Shown: in pieces, positions 37,871-51,347 of the stretch
Layout: every line of letters begins with the position of its first letter
Position numbering within the stretch: the first letter of the stretch is position 1
Assembly: GCA_965153455.1 (NCBI GenBank)
Contig: OZ234494.1
Span: forward strand, 25,845,354 to 25,909,353
Direction of reading: 5' to 3'
From: Sphagnum compactum
Lineage: Eukaryota; Bryophyta; Sphagnopsida; Sphagnales
DNA: 64,000 nt
The notes under the pieces: generated by a model
The model's database searches: none
The model's input: only the letters and a program-made list of their open reading frames with translations
What the model was told of the DNA's origin: nothing
Translations under genes and position numbers: made by a program

Positions 37871-38708
37871 GTGCAGCTGTGGGAAAAAGCTGTGAAGTAT
37901 AACATATTTTGTATATTTTCGTCACAAAAAATAAATAAAATAAAAATAAAAATAGCTGCTTTGCGCCTTTGTGTGTGTCTCTCTTGGTTTAAAGAAACCA
38001 GGGGACTTCACAGTGTCCAAAGGTCACGGGTACCCACTAGTTCAAATAGATTGATAGAGGCACACTTGTCATTGAACCTGAGTATTTTTATAATTTAATT
38101 TTTTGGAAGGAATCTAGCCATGTCATCAACCATGTTGTTTGTCATATATGTTATGGTAGAAACAATGGATCCTTATTGACTATGGCATCATGTAATGATG
38201 TGTGTCGTATACAACTACAAATGTAGTCATAGATGTGATAAACTCATATTTTTGGTGTAATGTCATATTGTTAATGCCACATTTGCCTATGCTTACACCG
38301 CCAGCATAGTGGTATCCAAAGACAGTCACAACAGCCACTTGTTGTAGAACTCCTATATGATGGACACTCAAAGCTACCTTTGCTTGTCTAATACCCCAAT
38401 TTACCCCACTTTTTGATTGGTAACATGTCTTGAATGACTCTACATAATTCCTCATTGATATTTAATGCTCTCACAAACACTCTCCAAAGGCACCCCTTCA
38501 ACATTGCAATGCACATATTCAACCATGCTACCACCCTCAAGGGATTGCCTCTACAACTGTCCATGTTTTCTCATTCTAGTCACCCAATCACCATTACAAA
38601 ATTGCATTCAATAGCTTGAAGCAGTGATGTTTGTTCGAATGAAAGGTGCATAACTTGGTTCATAAAGCAAGTTCATATGGCACTGAAATTATGGGAGTTG
38701 TCCCTGTT
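37871..38708. other. Region downstream of the glycerate kinase gene
   Basis: The last 100 bases or so should be the 3' untranslated region of the kinase gene. A 91-codon minus-strand frame at 38180-38455 has no recognised domain. Nothing else is supported. Confidence 0.5.
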
Positions 38709-41700
38709 TTACCCAACTGGATTTCGATCTTCATCAATGTCCAGCCTGAGAGTGTGTTCTGGGCTAGCCCCATGTGGACCCTTTTCGTACAGAGCTGGCA
38801 AATAGGCTTTGTAGGCAGGCATGTATGTCGACACAAAATCTGCAACCTGAATTTGGACAGACAAAATTAGCCTGCAATAAGAGGGAGATGTGCCTGCATT
38901 TTTGCCAAAAGAATGATCATTGGAAGTGGATGTGTGAATTAGAGAGCTTATGGAACATCAGGTTTGTCTTTTGATTGTGCACACAGTTTTGCCAAAGGAT
39001 GATGATCATTGCAAGTGGAGATGTGAATTTGACCATGTGGAACATCATCAGGTTAGTCTTTGATTTTTGCACCTGGCAGACAGGATGTGCACCTTACCTG
39101 TTCATCTGTCATGCCTGACCCACCATCAGCACGCATTCTTGCCTCTGCCTGATCAACAAGCAATCACACTGCATGAGACAGAAATTGTGCCAAAAGGGAA
39201 TTGTATGAGGATGCCAGAAGTGCTAATCTTACAGAGAAGAGATGGTTCTCTGTGAATGTGAACAAAGTGTGGGTTTGATTTCAAACCTGCTGCCGCCACT
39301 TGTAGACCCAATGTGGATCCCCAACTTGAATAATAATCCACGAATCAATCATTTTGTGCCAAGCATCATTATATGCCGCCAAATTCTTATTCACTGCCAC
39401 AAGCTGCACCATCCCATCACAATTTCCCAAGAGTCATCACACAACGGATTAGATCTTAGTTTGGATATTTTAGCAAATCTTGTAAAGCTCAAAAAGGGAT
39501 TAGTCAAAGGACTCTGATTGACTCTGCCATGTTCCCCTGACCTGCAACTTGGCAGTGTACAAATTTGCTGATTTGCAGTTGGGAATGATGAACGTGATGT
39601 TGTGCAGCTGTTGGAATTGCCATGGCAGAAAATGGAACACCTCAAGAAAATTGTGTTCAAATACTTCCAGATAGCGCAGCAAAACAAATGCTCACCTGAG
39701 GATCAATAGCAGCAACTGTACACTCATCTTCTGGTTCAAAACCCAACATCCAGCCTTCAAAAAGCACTACCTGTCCATCATCCACATACCTTTGAACCTC
39801 CTCCTCTAAGAACTCATGTACGCAGAAATTTGCAGTGTTCAAAGCAAACAGGCATGAAATTCATAGTTACTGTGTCAGATGGGCATTTTGGAAGCAGCAA
39901 CTCATACCTTCAGAGGCGCCTCCACCTCAGCCCATTTTGAAGGATCTGCTCTATCACCATATCCTGCATTTGCAGACTATGACATCCAAGTGTCCACATT
40001 ATCTATTAACTCACATCCCCATTGATTTGGTTCTTGATCTCCTGTCCTGGGAGTCACAGAGAACTAAAGTTTTGTCTAGAATAGTCAAATGCACAGGCTG
40101 TCAGTGCAAACACAAATATCCTACCTTGTCATAGTGTGGGAGCTTTGCTGTCATACCTGCAAGACACATAATGTAGTAATCAGCTTCTGCAAGGTGAACA
40201 GTGAGGAGATAAGTATTTATCCACTTCAAGAACAGTGATGTATTCATCTCAATGGCAGTTGTGGGATTGAATATGACACTGGGAAGTACAAGATGCAAGC
40301 CAAAACTGCAAAGAAGGCAAATAGAATCAGATGGGTGAGGCAAACCACTAGATGTGAGAGAGCAAAGTGCCTTCAGTGTCTGAGTTCCCAGCTGCAAATC
40401 ATGGCTGCCCGCGTTCCCTCGCATCTGGCCACATTTAAGAGTATCCCATCTGCAGTTATTTCAAATTTCCGCTGCCAAGAAACCTCAGTCTTGTAGATCA
40501 GCCAAGTGCAGCAAGATTTGGTTCAGCTGTGAAAGCATTACCTTCAAGAGATGGTTGTCACAATTCAAAGCTGCCAGATCTGCCTGCAAGAAACCCCATA
40601 AGACGCAACCAGTCATTATTCTCGAACACTACCACACCAACTTAAAGCACTTTTCACTTGAAGTTACAAATAACACATTCTTTATCCAGAGTTAAAAATT
40701 GTGGTCTATTTGTGGCTCAGGGTTCAAAGTGGATAGTGGATACCTGACTGGAAGCTGTCAAATAAAAGTCATCAATAGAGATTGCTGCTGCATGACTGTC
40801 ATGTACATATATGTCTTCATAAGTAATGTCTTCATAGTTATGATTTAAGACAACCTGAATAGAGTAAAGAGACGACCTAATATTAACCTTATAGAGATGC
40901 TAGATCCAACAACATATCAGCCAGCAGAAAAACAAGAAGATCGAATCCTAAAGACAAAGGAAACAATATGTGGAGTGGTGTGAACTGTCACACACACATT
41001 CAGTGACCTTCAACAGCAACTGATATGGTAGTAACCCACTACCACAACATCAGCACTAAATCATCAGAGCTATCAGCAGTGGCTGGAGGTCAATGCCATG
41101 CATTAACCTATGTATTGAGTTTCTGCCACAAGACCAGATATGATGTGAAGACTCCCATGATGATGGCAACCTCAAAAAAAAATTACAAGGGGGAGACCAA
41201 GTATTCAAACAAGAAAGGGAAATGAAAAAAAGAACAAGAGAGAAACCACAAGAACTTTAAGAGCATGATTTTTTGATGAATGTCATGTACATACACCTAT
41301 GAGATTGCAGAGAAGTTTCCAAAATAACATTTTGAAGGTAACATGACAATGAGTACAATCATAACCTTATGAGAGTGTTGCTCACAAGGTGTCAGACCAT
41401 TACCTCTGTCACCACTAGCAGTGACCAGCTGCCATGCCTACCCATTGTCTTCATCAGCTCCCAATGGTGGGTGTAGATAAGTATACAATACTCAGCACAA
41501 AATTTTGGGCAAACCACTACACAAAATCTGCATCCTGACTTTCTATTACATTTCCAGAAGCAAGAGGAAGACTTGGTCATGATGCTGGCTACCAATCAAG
41601 TCATAGCTTATCAAAATAGCCAATAGTGTATCCTCATTCAAGATGCAACAAGCTGTGAGGCCAAGCTTCATTTCATTTTAGCTTTCCCCCTTGCAAGCAA

Positions 41701-43498
41701 GCATCTCAGTCTAAAGCATAGAGAGAGGTCTACATAGAGGGGAGTGGTTGGGGCCTCCTGCACCCTGAACAGATCCTTTCCGCCAAGACCACTGGTATTG
41801 TCAAGTACAGTACTAAACTCAGACATCTCATTGTAAGCCTACTTCCAAAACACAGATATTAGATTGTATGTGCACAGCTTACAGCCAAAAGACTGTGGCA
41901 AGAAGAGGATTGTAGCTTTCGGCACATAAGTTATGCTGCTTTCTTTGAAAAGGAGTGAGAGAAATGGCATGAGATCTGCAAGTGACTGAAGTGATTTTGC
42001 ACCAACCTGCCAAGAGAGTTGAAAAGATACTCAAGTGAATCGACAATGGTGGTCTTGCCACACCCTTGTGGTGCACTAATCCCTATCTGTCCCCACCGCC
42101 ACCCAGCACAATCCAAATACTCCTTAGAAACCATCACATGCAGTCACGGACAGCCCAGTTGCCATTGCAAATTGTGCATTTGCAAAATCCACAAGCTGTA
42201 AATAAAGTGATGATAAGTACATAAAAACAATTGCTAATTAAGATCAATGCTCAACTGAAAAACAAAGATAGACTGTGGATCATCATCATTGTCCAGTTCA
42301 ATATTGGTCACATACCACCAGAGGTCGAACAAACTCTCCCTCTTTATACTTTAAAGTATGGAGTTCCAGTTCCCGTTTGCACCACAGGAACACTGGTACA
42401 TAATAGTGGTACATGCGGACTTTTTCTGACAGTGAGAGCTCAAACTCATTGAATCCCAGCTTTCTTGAAAGCTTCACTCCTAGTGCGTACCACTCATCAA
42501 TTGTTTGTGCTACACTTTCCTTGGTGAATCCTGTCTTTGCAAGCAAAGGGCCACTGCAAATACATCAAACAATCTACAATATGAATCTTCAGATAGAAAT
42601 AAAACTTTAGGCAGAAAAAAAATGAAGTAAAGAAAAAAGGAGACAACAGCAACAAGGTAACAATGGTGTATAAGGATTCCAAATAAGGAAGAGTACTATT
42701 CTTTTGAAAGACCAATAACCACAATCACTCAAGACATCTTCCTCCTCATGAAAACATACCACAGATTCACATATCAATTTCATCAAGCCATGATGCCATG
42801 CAGAAAAAGCACATGCCAGCAGTAGCAGGAGTAAATGCACTCACCCTAATCTGCTTGAAATTTCTGGGCTACTGGACTGTTTGCTATGGAGGAGTGCGTG
42901 AGGCACGCACATAGATTGAAAAAAATCATAACTTATTTGAGGTTGCTGTACACAGCTCCTGTTCTTGATTTTCAACATTCACGTTGGCAACGATGCCGTG
43001 CAAAAACTTAACCCAACAATGGAGATCCAAATGAGAAGAGAGAGAAAAGAGAAAACAATTGTATCTGGACTATGTAACAGGTTGGGGCCTCAGTGCTGTA
43101 GTAGATGCACACTTTAGTGAAAGGAAAGAAAGACAAAAGTGCCTGAAGAAGAAGCTCCGTGCCCGCATTTCTGAGCGAGAACAGAGAAATTTTGAAAGAA
43201 AGCATCATCTGCGGGGGAAAAAAAGAAGAAAAAGCCAGCAAATAGAAGACAAAAAAACATGCCTGCAAATGAACTCGTAGACATCCGCGAGGTCGGGAGC
43301 AACAATGCTCGGAGAGCTCTTCTCCGTCCCTGCTCCGATCTCATCGTTCTCGCTCTGCGATACCTCCTTTCTCTTCACTGAGAGCCTCCTCCTGTCCCAA
43401 TAGCCATGCAACTGTGATCCAGCCATCACAAACACAAGATGTGAAGTTTGGCTCTGCAATAGAGTAGACAATAATCCGCGTCCAAGTCGTAATATCAC
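38709..43498 (-). CDS. GLYK: D-glycerate 3-kinase, plastid photorespiratory enzyme
   Basis: It phosphorylates glycerate to 3-phosphoglycerate, the last step of photorespiration in the chloroplast. Twelve coding exons (minus strand): 43498-43263, 42553-42316, 42086-42007, 40795-40744, 40583-40542, 40424-40346, 40156-40125, 39976-39908, 39770-39696, 39403-39287, 39148-39098, 38846-38709, giving 402 residues. Landmarks are YHYYVPVFLWC, Walker A GISAPQGCGKTT (Lys169), SIDDFYLTA (Asp193-Asp194), RGNAGSHDLQLG, GYGDRADPSKW, VLFEGWMLGF and LDIDEDRNP at the end. The first intron uses a GC donor (CAG|GCATGT); no GT donor keeps the frame. The N-terminus chosen (MILRLGRGLLSTLLQSQTS) looks like a transit peptide, but a plausible acceptor at AGC (about 43457) and a Ser/Arg-rich frame starting at 43967 suggest a further upstream exon. 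Identity is secure; the start is not. Confidence 0.93.
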
Positions 43499-43982
43499 GA
43501 CAAGATAATGATCATCACAACAACAAGACGGTAATTATCACAACAACAAGATGCTGATTATTGCAACAGCAAGAAGCAAGAAGGATCCGTCTCTGCGCTG
43601 ACGCCCTCAGGGATTTCGCAAAGGAGAAAACATCATTCGAAAACGTAAAGACTGAGCTATCATGTTTTCTGTATGCTAAGTTATTAGTTATTTACCTAGT
43701 TCACTCCATTTTTGCATCTGATCGAAGACTTCCGGCAGCCGGCTGGATTTGAGACACTTGCCGGACGCAGAAACCACCACATGAAAGCGGATCTCTGAAG
43801 AATCCGATGCCGGATGCAACGGCAAATCCGACTCCAAAAACTCTTCTTCTTCGCTGTTGCAAAACCCGCGAGTCCGACAACCATGATGAATATGACTTCG
43901 GGGACGTAGAAATTTGTTTGTAATCCGAAAGACGGCCAACAATCTTCAGTAGCAAACTACGTACCATACTACTTGGCAGCAG

Positions 43983-44545
43983 CGATTTTTCTGGTGACGA
44001 ATCTTCGCCATTTTGCGAAAAAATATTTTGGAAAAAGAATGATCTGTCGCAAATTCCCTGTTTTCTGAATCGCCAAAAATAGAGAAAAAGAAAAAATATC
44101 CCCAAAAATCGTCACAATTGCCTACAATTTGAAAGCGTACTTCAGATTTTCTACTTTCATATTTTGAATCTCGCCAAATTTGGCTAAATGTACTTAAGGA
44201 CCGTCGCCACCTGAGCGACATCACAAAATTGAAAAAAGACGAAAAGAAAAACAATGCTGCAGCATCACAAAATTGGGGAAAAAAAAAAAACACTGCATTT
44301 TGTGATGTTGCTCAAGTGGCTATCATGTTTTTAAGTACATTTAGCCAAATTTGGCGATAGTCAAAGTATGAAAGTAGAAAATTTTAAGTACCCTTTTATG
44401 CTGTAGGCAATTGTGGCGATTTTTTTGCAACTTTCTATAAATAGAAATAATCTGGCAACTTTTTGGCAAAAAGAGGGAATTTGTGACAGAATATGTTTTT
44501 GAAATATTTTTCACAAATTGGCTAAAATCTGCCAGGAAAAAATTA
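43983..44545. repeat. Large imperfect palindrome: two inverted copies of a 260-bp repeat
   Basis: The left arm (about 43983-44230) and the right arm (about 44290-44545) are inverted copies sharing many phrases: CGCCAAATTTGGCTAAATGTACTTAA, its shorter neighbours TTTCTACTTTCATA and CACAATTGCCTACA, GTCGCAAATTCCCT, and GAGCGACATCACAAAAT. A spacer of about 60 bases, ending in poly-A, lies between. A third, single copy is at 30355-30622. A transcript would fold into a long imperfect hairpin. It abuts the 5' end of the glycerate kinase gene, and may overlap its leader. Confidence 0.8.
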
Positions 44546-44727
44546 CTTTTTTTGCAGCTTCAACACTAATTAAATTATTTTCAGAAATGTTGAAATATCC
44601 TCTTTTTTTTTTTCTTTTTTTCAAAGAATGTTCAAATTTTTGTGAAGGAAAATTATTGAAGTTTCAAGAATCTTCTGTTTTATTGGAATAGAAATCTTCA
44701 AATTATGTAATTGCTAAGGTACTATAC

Positions 44728-44930
44728 TGTTATGGAATGTGTGGGGTACATGCCATTGTGCCCAATAATGTGCATGTGAGGAATTTGGGCGAGAGTCCAG
44801 TAGTGTGGGTGAGCCAAAATTCCAAACAGGCAACAAAATGATCACAAATTGCTAAATACTGGGCTTGCCCAAATTTCCAAACAAGCAACCAAACAGGCAC
44901 AATGGCATGTACCTGGCATGTTCCATAACA
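44728..44930. mobile_element. MITE-like foldback element of 203 bp
   Basis: Perfect 10-bp terminal inverted repeats TGTTATGGAA and TTCCATAACA extend imperfectly for about 35 bases each (including GGTACATGCCATTGTGCC and its complement). The interior also pairs (GGAATTTGGGCGAGAG with CTTGCCCAAATTTCC). It has no coding capacity. A TA follows the right end, and a TA lies one base off the left end, so the target duplication is unclear. It is probably a non-autonomous DNA transposon. Confidence 0.7.
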
Positions 44931-47900
44931 TAATGGTTTTCAGGATATGCATAATGGGCATGTGGATTTACGGAATGCGCATGTGGATTTCGAACAATGT
45001 TATGAAGGGGACAATCCATTCATAGGTTCCAAATATTATTTATCATGGTGAAAATGTTATGTTTGGAAATCACGGCTTTTCATTAATTAATATTATTATT
45101 TTACTATGTAATATGATATATATCATATAAATGCATTATCATATTTTACCAAATGCAAAAAATAATTTTATGTTATGATTGCATCTACATGCCATTAATA
45201 ATCCAAGGATTTGCATTATTTAAACAACAATTGTCCTCACTAGATGTGACAAGTTGGTTTACTCATTTAATTGGAATTTTGATTCAGTAAAATGGGATAC
45301 TTGTACTTACAAAGCCTTATTAAAATGTCATTGTTATTTTTGTGAGATGCAAAGTTGCCAATGTGACTATTGCAAACATTTAATAATTTGTACACATTTG
45401 TTTTTAAAGTTTCATGGAATTTTTTGGCATTTGAAGTAGGAGGTTTCGTATCACAATGATGTATTCTACATGTTCAATATCAAATTCACTTGAATAATAT
45501 TAATCTCCAATGTACTAGATATTTGTAATATATTTAACAAAAATATTATTTTATATTTCTAATAATTATGTCATCATTTATTTTACTATTCTATTTTTAA
45601 CCTATTATTTATTTATAGTTTTTGAAGACATTCAATGAGGTCTACTACATATTAAACATTAACCATAATGATTGTGAACATGGAATATCCCATTGGTTAC
45701 GGTTTCATAACAATTGCAATGTCCTAATGATTTGAAAACACCAAAACATTGTTGTATAATAAACTTTTGTGTTGTCTTTGATTCAAACCAAATAATATTT
45801 TAAAGTTGCATTGATCAAATTATATAAAGTTTGCTTGAACATTAAAATTTGTAATTGTCAATTTGGTGCTTTTCATTTTTGTTAAGGAGTTGATATTGAA
45901 CCATGCATGCAATTTTATTTTGATACAATTTCATTATTAAACACAAGTATTCTTTTTTATTGATGTTGAACATAAAGAATGGTGTTTTCAAAATTTATAT
46001 TTACTCAACAATATGTACCTTATATATGTGTTTGGACAATAATTTCACTAGAATGCTTTTCATTTTAATATGCTAATTCCAAGAGGAAATAATGTTGAAA
46101 AAATGCACAATACATGGTTTAGATTTCAAATTCATTTTTCATTTTTAAATTATGAGTAAATATTTAAAATATGTTTTTTTGTATGTTTTTTATAAGGTTA
46201 ATGACTTTTTTGAATTGTCAATGCCATTGCCATGAAGATCTCAAAGTTTAGATGTTTAATTGATGATCAAACTTTCAAATAACATATTTTTCATAACTCA
46301 TTTAGATCCAATGTCCTTTGTTAAAATTAAGAAACGTTCATGGACTATCTTTTTGAAACTAGTATTTTTGGAATGAAATGTAGTCAAATTAGTATAACAT
46401 TATTGCCAAAAACAAAAGTTAAAGTATGGCATTATGGCCATTCACATGACAATCCTCATTGACAAGGTGGAAAACATTATACACAACAATGACATCAAAG
46501 TAAAACTTTTTGAAATCACTATTCATGCTCCTCACACTAAACAATATCATATATATGTTGCATTTCCCACAAGTGAAATTGATTTCATCCTTAAGCAGAA
46601 TAAGTGCGATGATGTTGTCAATAACAATAAAACTATGCATAAGGTTACCCATAGTTTTATTCTCTAAGGGCACCTTTCCATCGAAAAGTTGCACCTTCAA
46701 TTTTTGAAGGTCCAATAAATTCCCATTAATAAGGCATTCCCAAGTTGTTGAAGGTGTAACTAGGTTCCAAAATATAAGTCTTACAAATATGGTTTGTCAA
46801 ACTAAAACATTGAAGATCAACAACAATAAGCCTCCCTCCCAATGGCAAGTGTCATGTCCTCAAGTTATGAATGTTCTCCAAGTTTTTATGGGCCATCACA
46901 TTCAAGCATGACAAATGTGTGAACCATCCCACATTTGTGAAATGCAAACTTGTGATCCTTCTTGCACTGTGAAAGGACACAAGCACCACACATGAACTAA
47001 CAATAATGGCTTGAAGAAGATTGCACAAGATGGGTTTGTTGACACAATTCAAGGTATCATTTCATTTTTTATGTGATTTTTTTTCATGAATGTGTAGATT
47101 TGCACAATTGTAAGGTGACAAAAACATTTGTTAGGAATGATAAATAAGTTATTTTTCTATTAGCGTTTGCCTTTATTTTCAATTTTGGTTGCCAAATGGA
47201 ATTTAAAGCACAACTATTGTTTAATCTTTGATGTTTTGTCACAAAGATGTAATTAACACCTTGACATTGATCTCATATAATTTCACAAATGCAATTTTAA
47301 TTTTATGAATTAATGTTGAAGGCTTTTTTGTAGTATTCATTATTTATGGAAACATGTTTTGTAACCCATAATTTGTTTCCAAATTATCAACTTCTTTGGG
47401 TTCAAATGACACAAAATGTATGGAAGTTGAAGGGCTTTGCAATGGTTACACATGTAATATAAATCCATGAATTTTTATATGAACATTTCATTTTTTGAAC
47501 AAGCAAGCACAAGGATTGGGAATTGCACTTGTGATTTTAGTGCTTCAAAACATAATATTCACCACACCAATGACCATTAAAGATCACGATTGCCCAATGG
47601 ACCTCACCAACTTTTTGAGTAAGAACAAATGGTGCACACCATGACTTTGATCTTCTCCACATGAAGTAAACTTTCGTATTGATTTTTTAAACTCCAATTT
47701 TCTATTGAATAACTTCATTATGGATTTATTTTCACAAAGTTTCATTTGGTGGCACGTGATGATAAATGGTCATGAAAGTAAATTTTAAAAAACCCAAATT
47801 AGTCAAATGACAAAGATGCACATGATATTGGATTTGGTATTTCATTAAGTTAAAAAAAAAAGTTTGGCCATGTGTTTCTAAGGTGTTATGCTAAGTGTTG

Positions 47901-48320
47901 AAAGGGAATTGGGATAAAGTTGTGTCATCCATGGGTGATATTGAATTACATACAATCAAATATGTAAGAACCACATCCTCCATGCTTGTTGGTTACATGA
48001 TTTCAACTTCATCAATTACAACATAGCAAGATAATTACCTATACTTACTTTCATCATGATGACCATGGAAAAACATATATTATTACAATATGTGGTCAAG
48101 TTCCAATGTGTTTCACTAGATTTTGAATGAACTTGGACAAATTTACCATGTTCATACCAATGACCAACCTTGAAGAGAATAAAGACCAATGGTTACAGAC
48201 ACTATGAATTCGGAAATAGTTAATAAAATCCATTAAATTAACCTATTAGTTCCTAGATTAGGCTATGAGCATAGGTTAGGTTAAGCTAAACCATTTAGGT
48301 TTAAATAAATGATTTAATTT
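44931..48320. other. AT-rich intergenic DNA
   Basis: No gene is supported. Frames of 60-100 codons (45254-45439, 46419-46715, 46852-47052) lack motifs. At 48240-48310 the sequence again takes on the AGGTTAGGTTAAGC-type character seen at the start of the window, just before the gypsy relic. Confidence 0.6.
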
Positions 48321-50770
48321 ACCAATTTATAACTATTAATTTTGTTCAATTTTAATTAAATTTTTGTTCAATTTTTATTCATTCTTAATCCAATCATGGG
48401 CCACATGGGTAGACATAGGTAGACATGGGTAGACATGAGTAATCAAGGGCCACACATGGGGACAAAGCTTCCACATAAACTTCTTTGAGTTAGGTCCGCA
48501 TAGGGTATAAATATAAATAGGACATTTAATTACCTTTAATCTATTCAACATCAATTTTGCATTTTTTTTTATCACAACTTTGTTTTATTCTTGTTTCGTT
48601 TTTGCAATAAAATATTATTGGATTCTTGTTTCGCACATGTGTTGTGTTTGTTATTGTTTATATTATGTCACAATTTGGATTTAGAAATAAGCTTACCCTT
48701 GTTTTTATCTTGGTTTAGGAAATCTTATAGACTTGGTTGTTTTGTGGTCGTTACAATTTGAACAAACTTCCATCAAGCCTATTTTCATTGTCTTTGTTAT
48801 TGTTAAATCATGCTTACATCCAAGGAAAAAGTTTTTATGTCCATGGAGTAAGTCTTTGTTGTCCTTTAAAATTTACAACAAGAAAATCAAACACTTCATG
48901 AATCCATTGTTATTTCCAAAACAATTAAGCTTCAACATCTTGGGATGCATTTCCACGACGCAACCCCAACCAAAGGAGCCACGAATAAGTTTGCTTCACA
49001 AGTTCAATGGCTCATGGTCAAAGTTTCAAGGTTTTGTCAACCAAGTGCACCTTGTCATCCTATTTCATCCTCATTGGTATATGACCAACCCAACCTAAAA
49101 TCCTTTTACCAATGTTGTTCGAGATTAATTGAAGAATTCAAGTCCAACTCTAGGCCATTATGACAAATTTGAGTTTCGTGATGGTTTGTTATATTACAAT
49201 GGGCTTTTGTACATACATGATGGTCTTGCTCGACTTTGAGTTCTCCAAGTTAGACATGATGTTTTGGCAATGGGTCATTTCGGATTCAAAAATATCATGA
49301 AGTTAATGTTGTGTGACTATTGGTGGCCACAAATGTGGCAGTATATGAAGGAGTTTGTTGGATCATGTGATATTTGTGCACATGTAAGGAATCTTCACCA
49401 TCAACCACATGGGTTCCTTCAACTATTGCCTACCCTTCCATTGCCATGGTTTTCCATCTCCATGGACTTCATCACTAATTTCCCACCTTCTGATTCATTT
49501 GACTCCATTTTGGTGGTGGTGGATCACTTAATGAAGATGGTTCATTTCATTCCTTGCAATAAAACAATAACTAGCACAAAAACAACCAAATTATTTCTTG
49601 ATCATGTTTTTTGGTATCATGGCATTCTTAAAAATATCATTTTAAATTATGGACCCCAATTTGCATCCAAGTTTTGGAAGCGGCTCTTTGAGTTATTAGG
49701 TATGAAGGTGAAGTTATCATCAAACTTCCATTCCCAAATGGACGGGCAAACGGAATGAGTCAATTAAATCTTAGAACAATATTTGCAATGCACAACCAAT
49801 CATCATCAAAATAATTAGTCAAACCTCTTGTCCATGGTGGAGTTCATGTACAACAATGTAATGCATTCATCAACACAACAACCCCTTATTTTTGCAAATC
49901 ATGATTTGTAGCCCAAGTTTGACATCCAAGGTGTGCACAACATCGTGAATACTGCAATTAAGGATCGAGTTGTGTGGTTAGTGAACATTCAAACACAACT
50001 TGTATTTAATTTTAAGGAGGCAAAAAGATGATACAAAGAAAATGTTGATGTCCATTACAAAGATCGACCATATTTCAAGGTTAGAGATCAACTTGGTTTC
50101 TGACAATAACATATCAAAACAATTTAACCTTTCAAGAAATTAGACTACCAAAGACTTGGTCCATTCACCATCACGAAACAAATCAACGTTGTGGCCTTCC
50201 AACTTAAACTTTCAAACTCCATGAAGATCCATTTCATGTTTCATGTTTCCTTGTTGGAACCTTATCATGTATCCATCATCCCATGATGTGGGATGATGTG
50301 TTTTAGAACCACCCTCACCAATAGAAGTCAATGTTGAACAAAATATGAAATGGAGGAGATCTTCAACTTTAAATTATTTAATCAACAACTGCAATACCTT
50401 ATCCATTGGAAAGGTTATATGACATTAGTGAATGCACTTATAAACCAGCTAAGCACCTATTAAATGCCATGAAAAAGGTGGAAAAATTTCATTGATGTTA
50501 TCCAAACAAACCCAAAGCCGTTCCTTGTGGAACATGTTGTTACAAGGGGAGGTGATGTCATGAATGACATTGCCAACATCATTATCAGCATCATCAACGA
50601 CATCATTGTCAGCATTAATGTCAACATCATTGCTAGTTACACTTTTAGTTCACTGTTAATTCATTCTTAATTAACTATTAGTTCATTTTAATTCATTTTT
50701 AGTTCAATCATTGGCCACATGGGTAACACATGGGCCCCACAAGTAATCATGGGCCACACATGGGTAGGTT
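48320..50770 (+). mobile_element. Decayed Ty3/gypsy chromovirus with LTR remnants
   Basis: The best-kept part is an open integrase frame at 49264-49758 with an HHCC-type remnant (GHFGFKN...CDICAHVRN), FSISMDFITNFPPS (first Asp), LNYGPQFASKFWKRL (second Asp block) and HSQMDGQTE (Glu). After stops, a chromodomain is still readable near 50390-50430 (LQYLIHWKGYM). Upstream, 49100-49260 gives remnants of the RNase H-integrase linker. Flanking sequences 48335-48485 and 50640-50765 share a GGCCACATGGG ... AGTAATCA(T/A)GGGCCACACATGGG series, so they are LTR remains; the left one also has GTATAAATATAAATAGG, a plausible TATA region. Many stops show the element is dead. Most C positions seem lost, in keeping with long deamination. 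Confidence 0.8.
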
Positions 50771-50775
50771 ATTTT

Positions 50776-51310
50776 AAATTATTTTGCCATATGTTAGATA
50801 ATTTATATTAACCTAAAGTAGAATAGCCTAAAATAGTTTATGAAAAACTTTTAAGAACAAATGAAAATAACTTAAAATTGTTCAGGGTGGAATAATCTAA
50901 AACAATTTAAAATAACTTAGGATGGAATAACTTGAAATAACCAAAAGCAATTTAAAATAACTTAGAATAATTTAAGGTAGAATAAATTAAAATAACCTAT
51001 AATGAAATAGCCTATAATAACCTATGGTGTAAACAATTTAAAATAACTTAGAATCATCTATAATAATTAAATATATATTAGGGTCGAACAATTGAAAATA
51101 ATCAATAATAACCAAAAGTGAAATAGTTGAAAATAACCCATGGTAAAATAGTTTTAAATAATTGAAAATAACTTGAGGTAAAATAACTTAAAATAATCGA
51201 GAATAACTTAGTGTAGAATAACCTAGAATAGTTTACACTAACTTAGGAAAAAAAATAATTAACGTAAGAACTTAGCCTATGGTAATTTACACATAGGTTT
51301 TTTAAAAAAA
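50776..51310. repeat. Degenerate AATAACCTAAAATA-type tandem array
   Basis: About 530 bases are built of variants of AATAACTTAAAATAA and GAATAACCTA. It starts at the right edge of the gypsy relic. It resembles the array at the start of the window in reading direction and core (complement of TAGGTT). The relic seems to have inserted in, or to have been surrounded by, such DNA. Confidence 0.65.
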
Positions 51311-51347
51311 TGTGCATAATAATATGTTGTGAATCATGATCAATAAA

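Noticed and set aside
39500-39682. Minus-strand frame with LEVFEHNFLEV as a glycerate kinase exon
   Set aside because: The exon at 39403-39287 (LVAVNKNLAAYNDAWHK) fits the family far better, with correct phase and splice sites.
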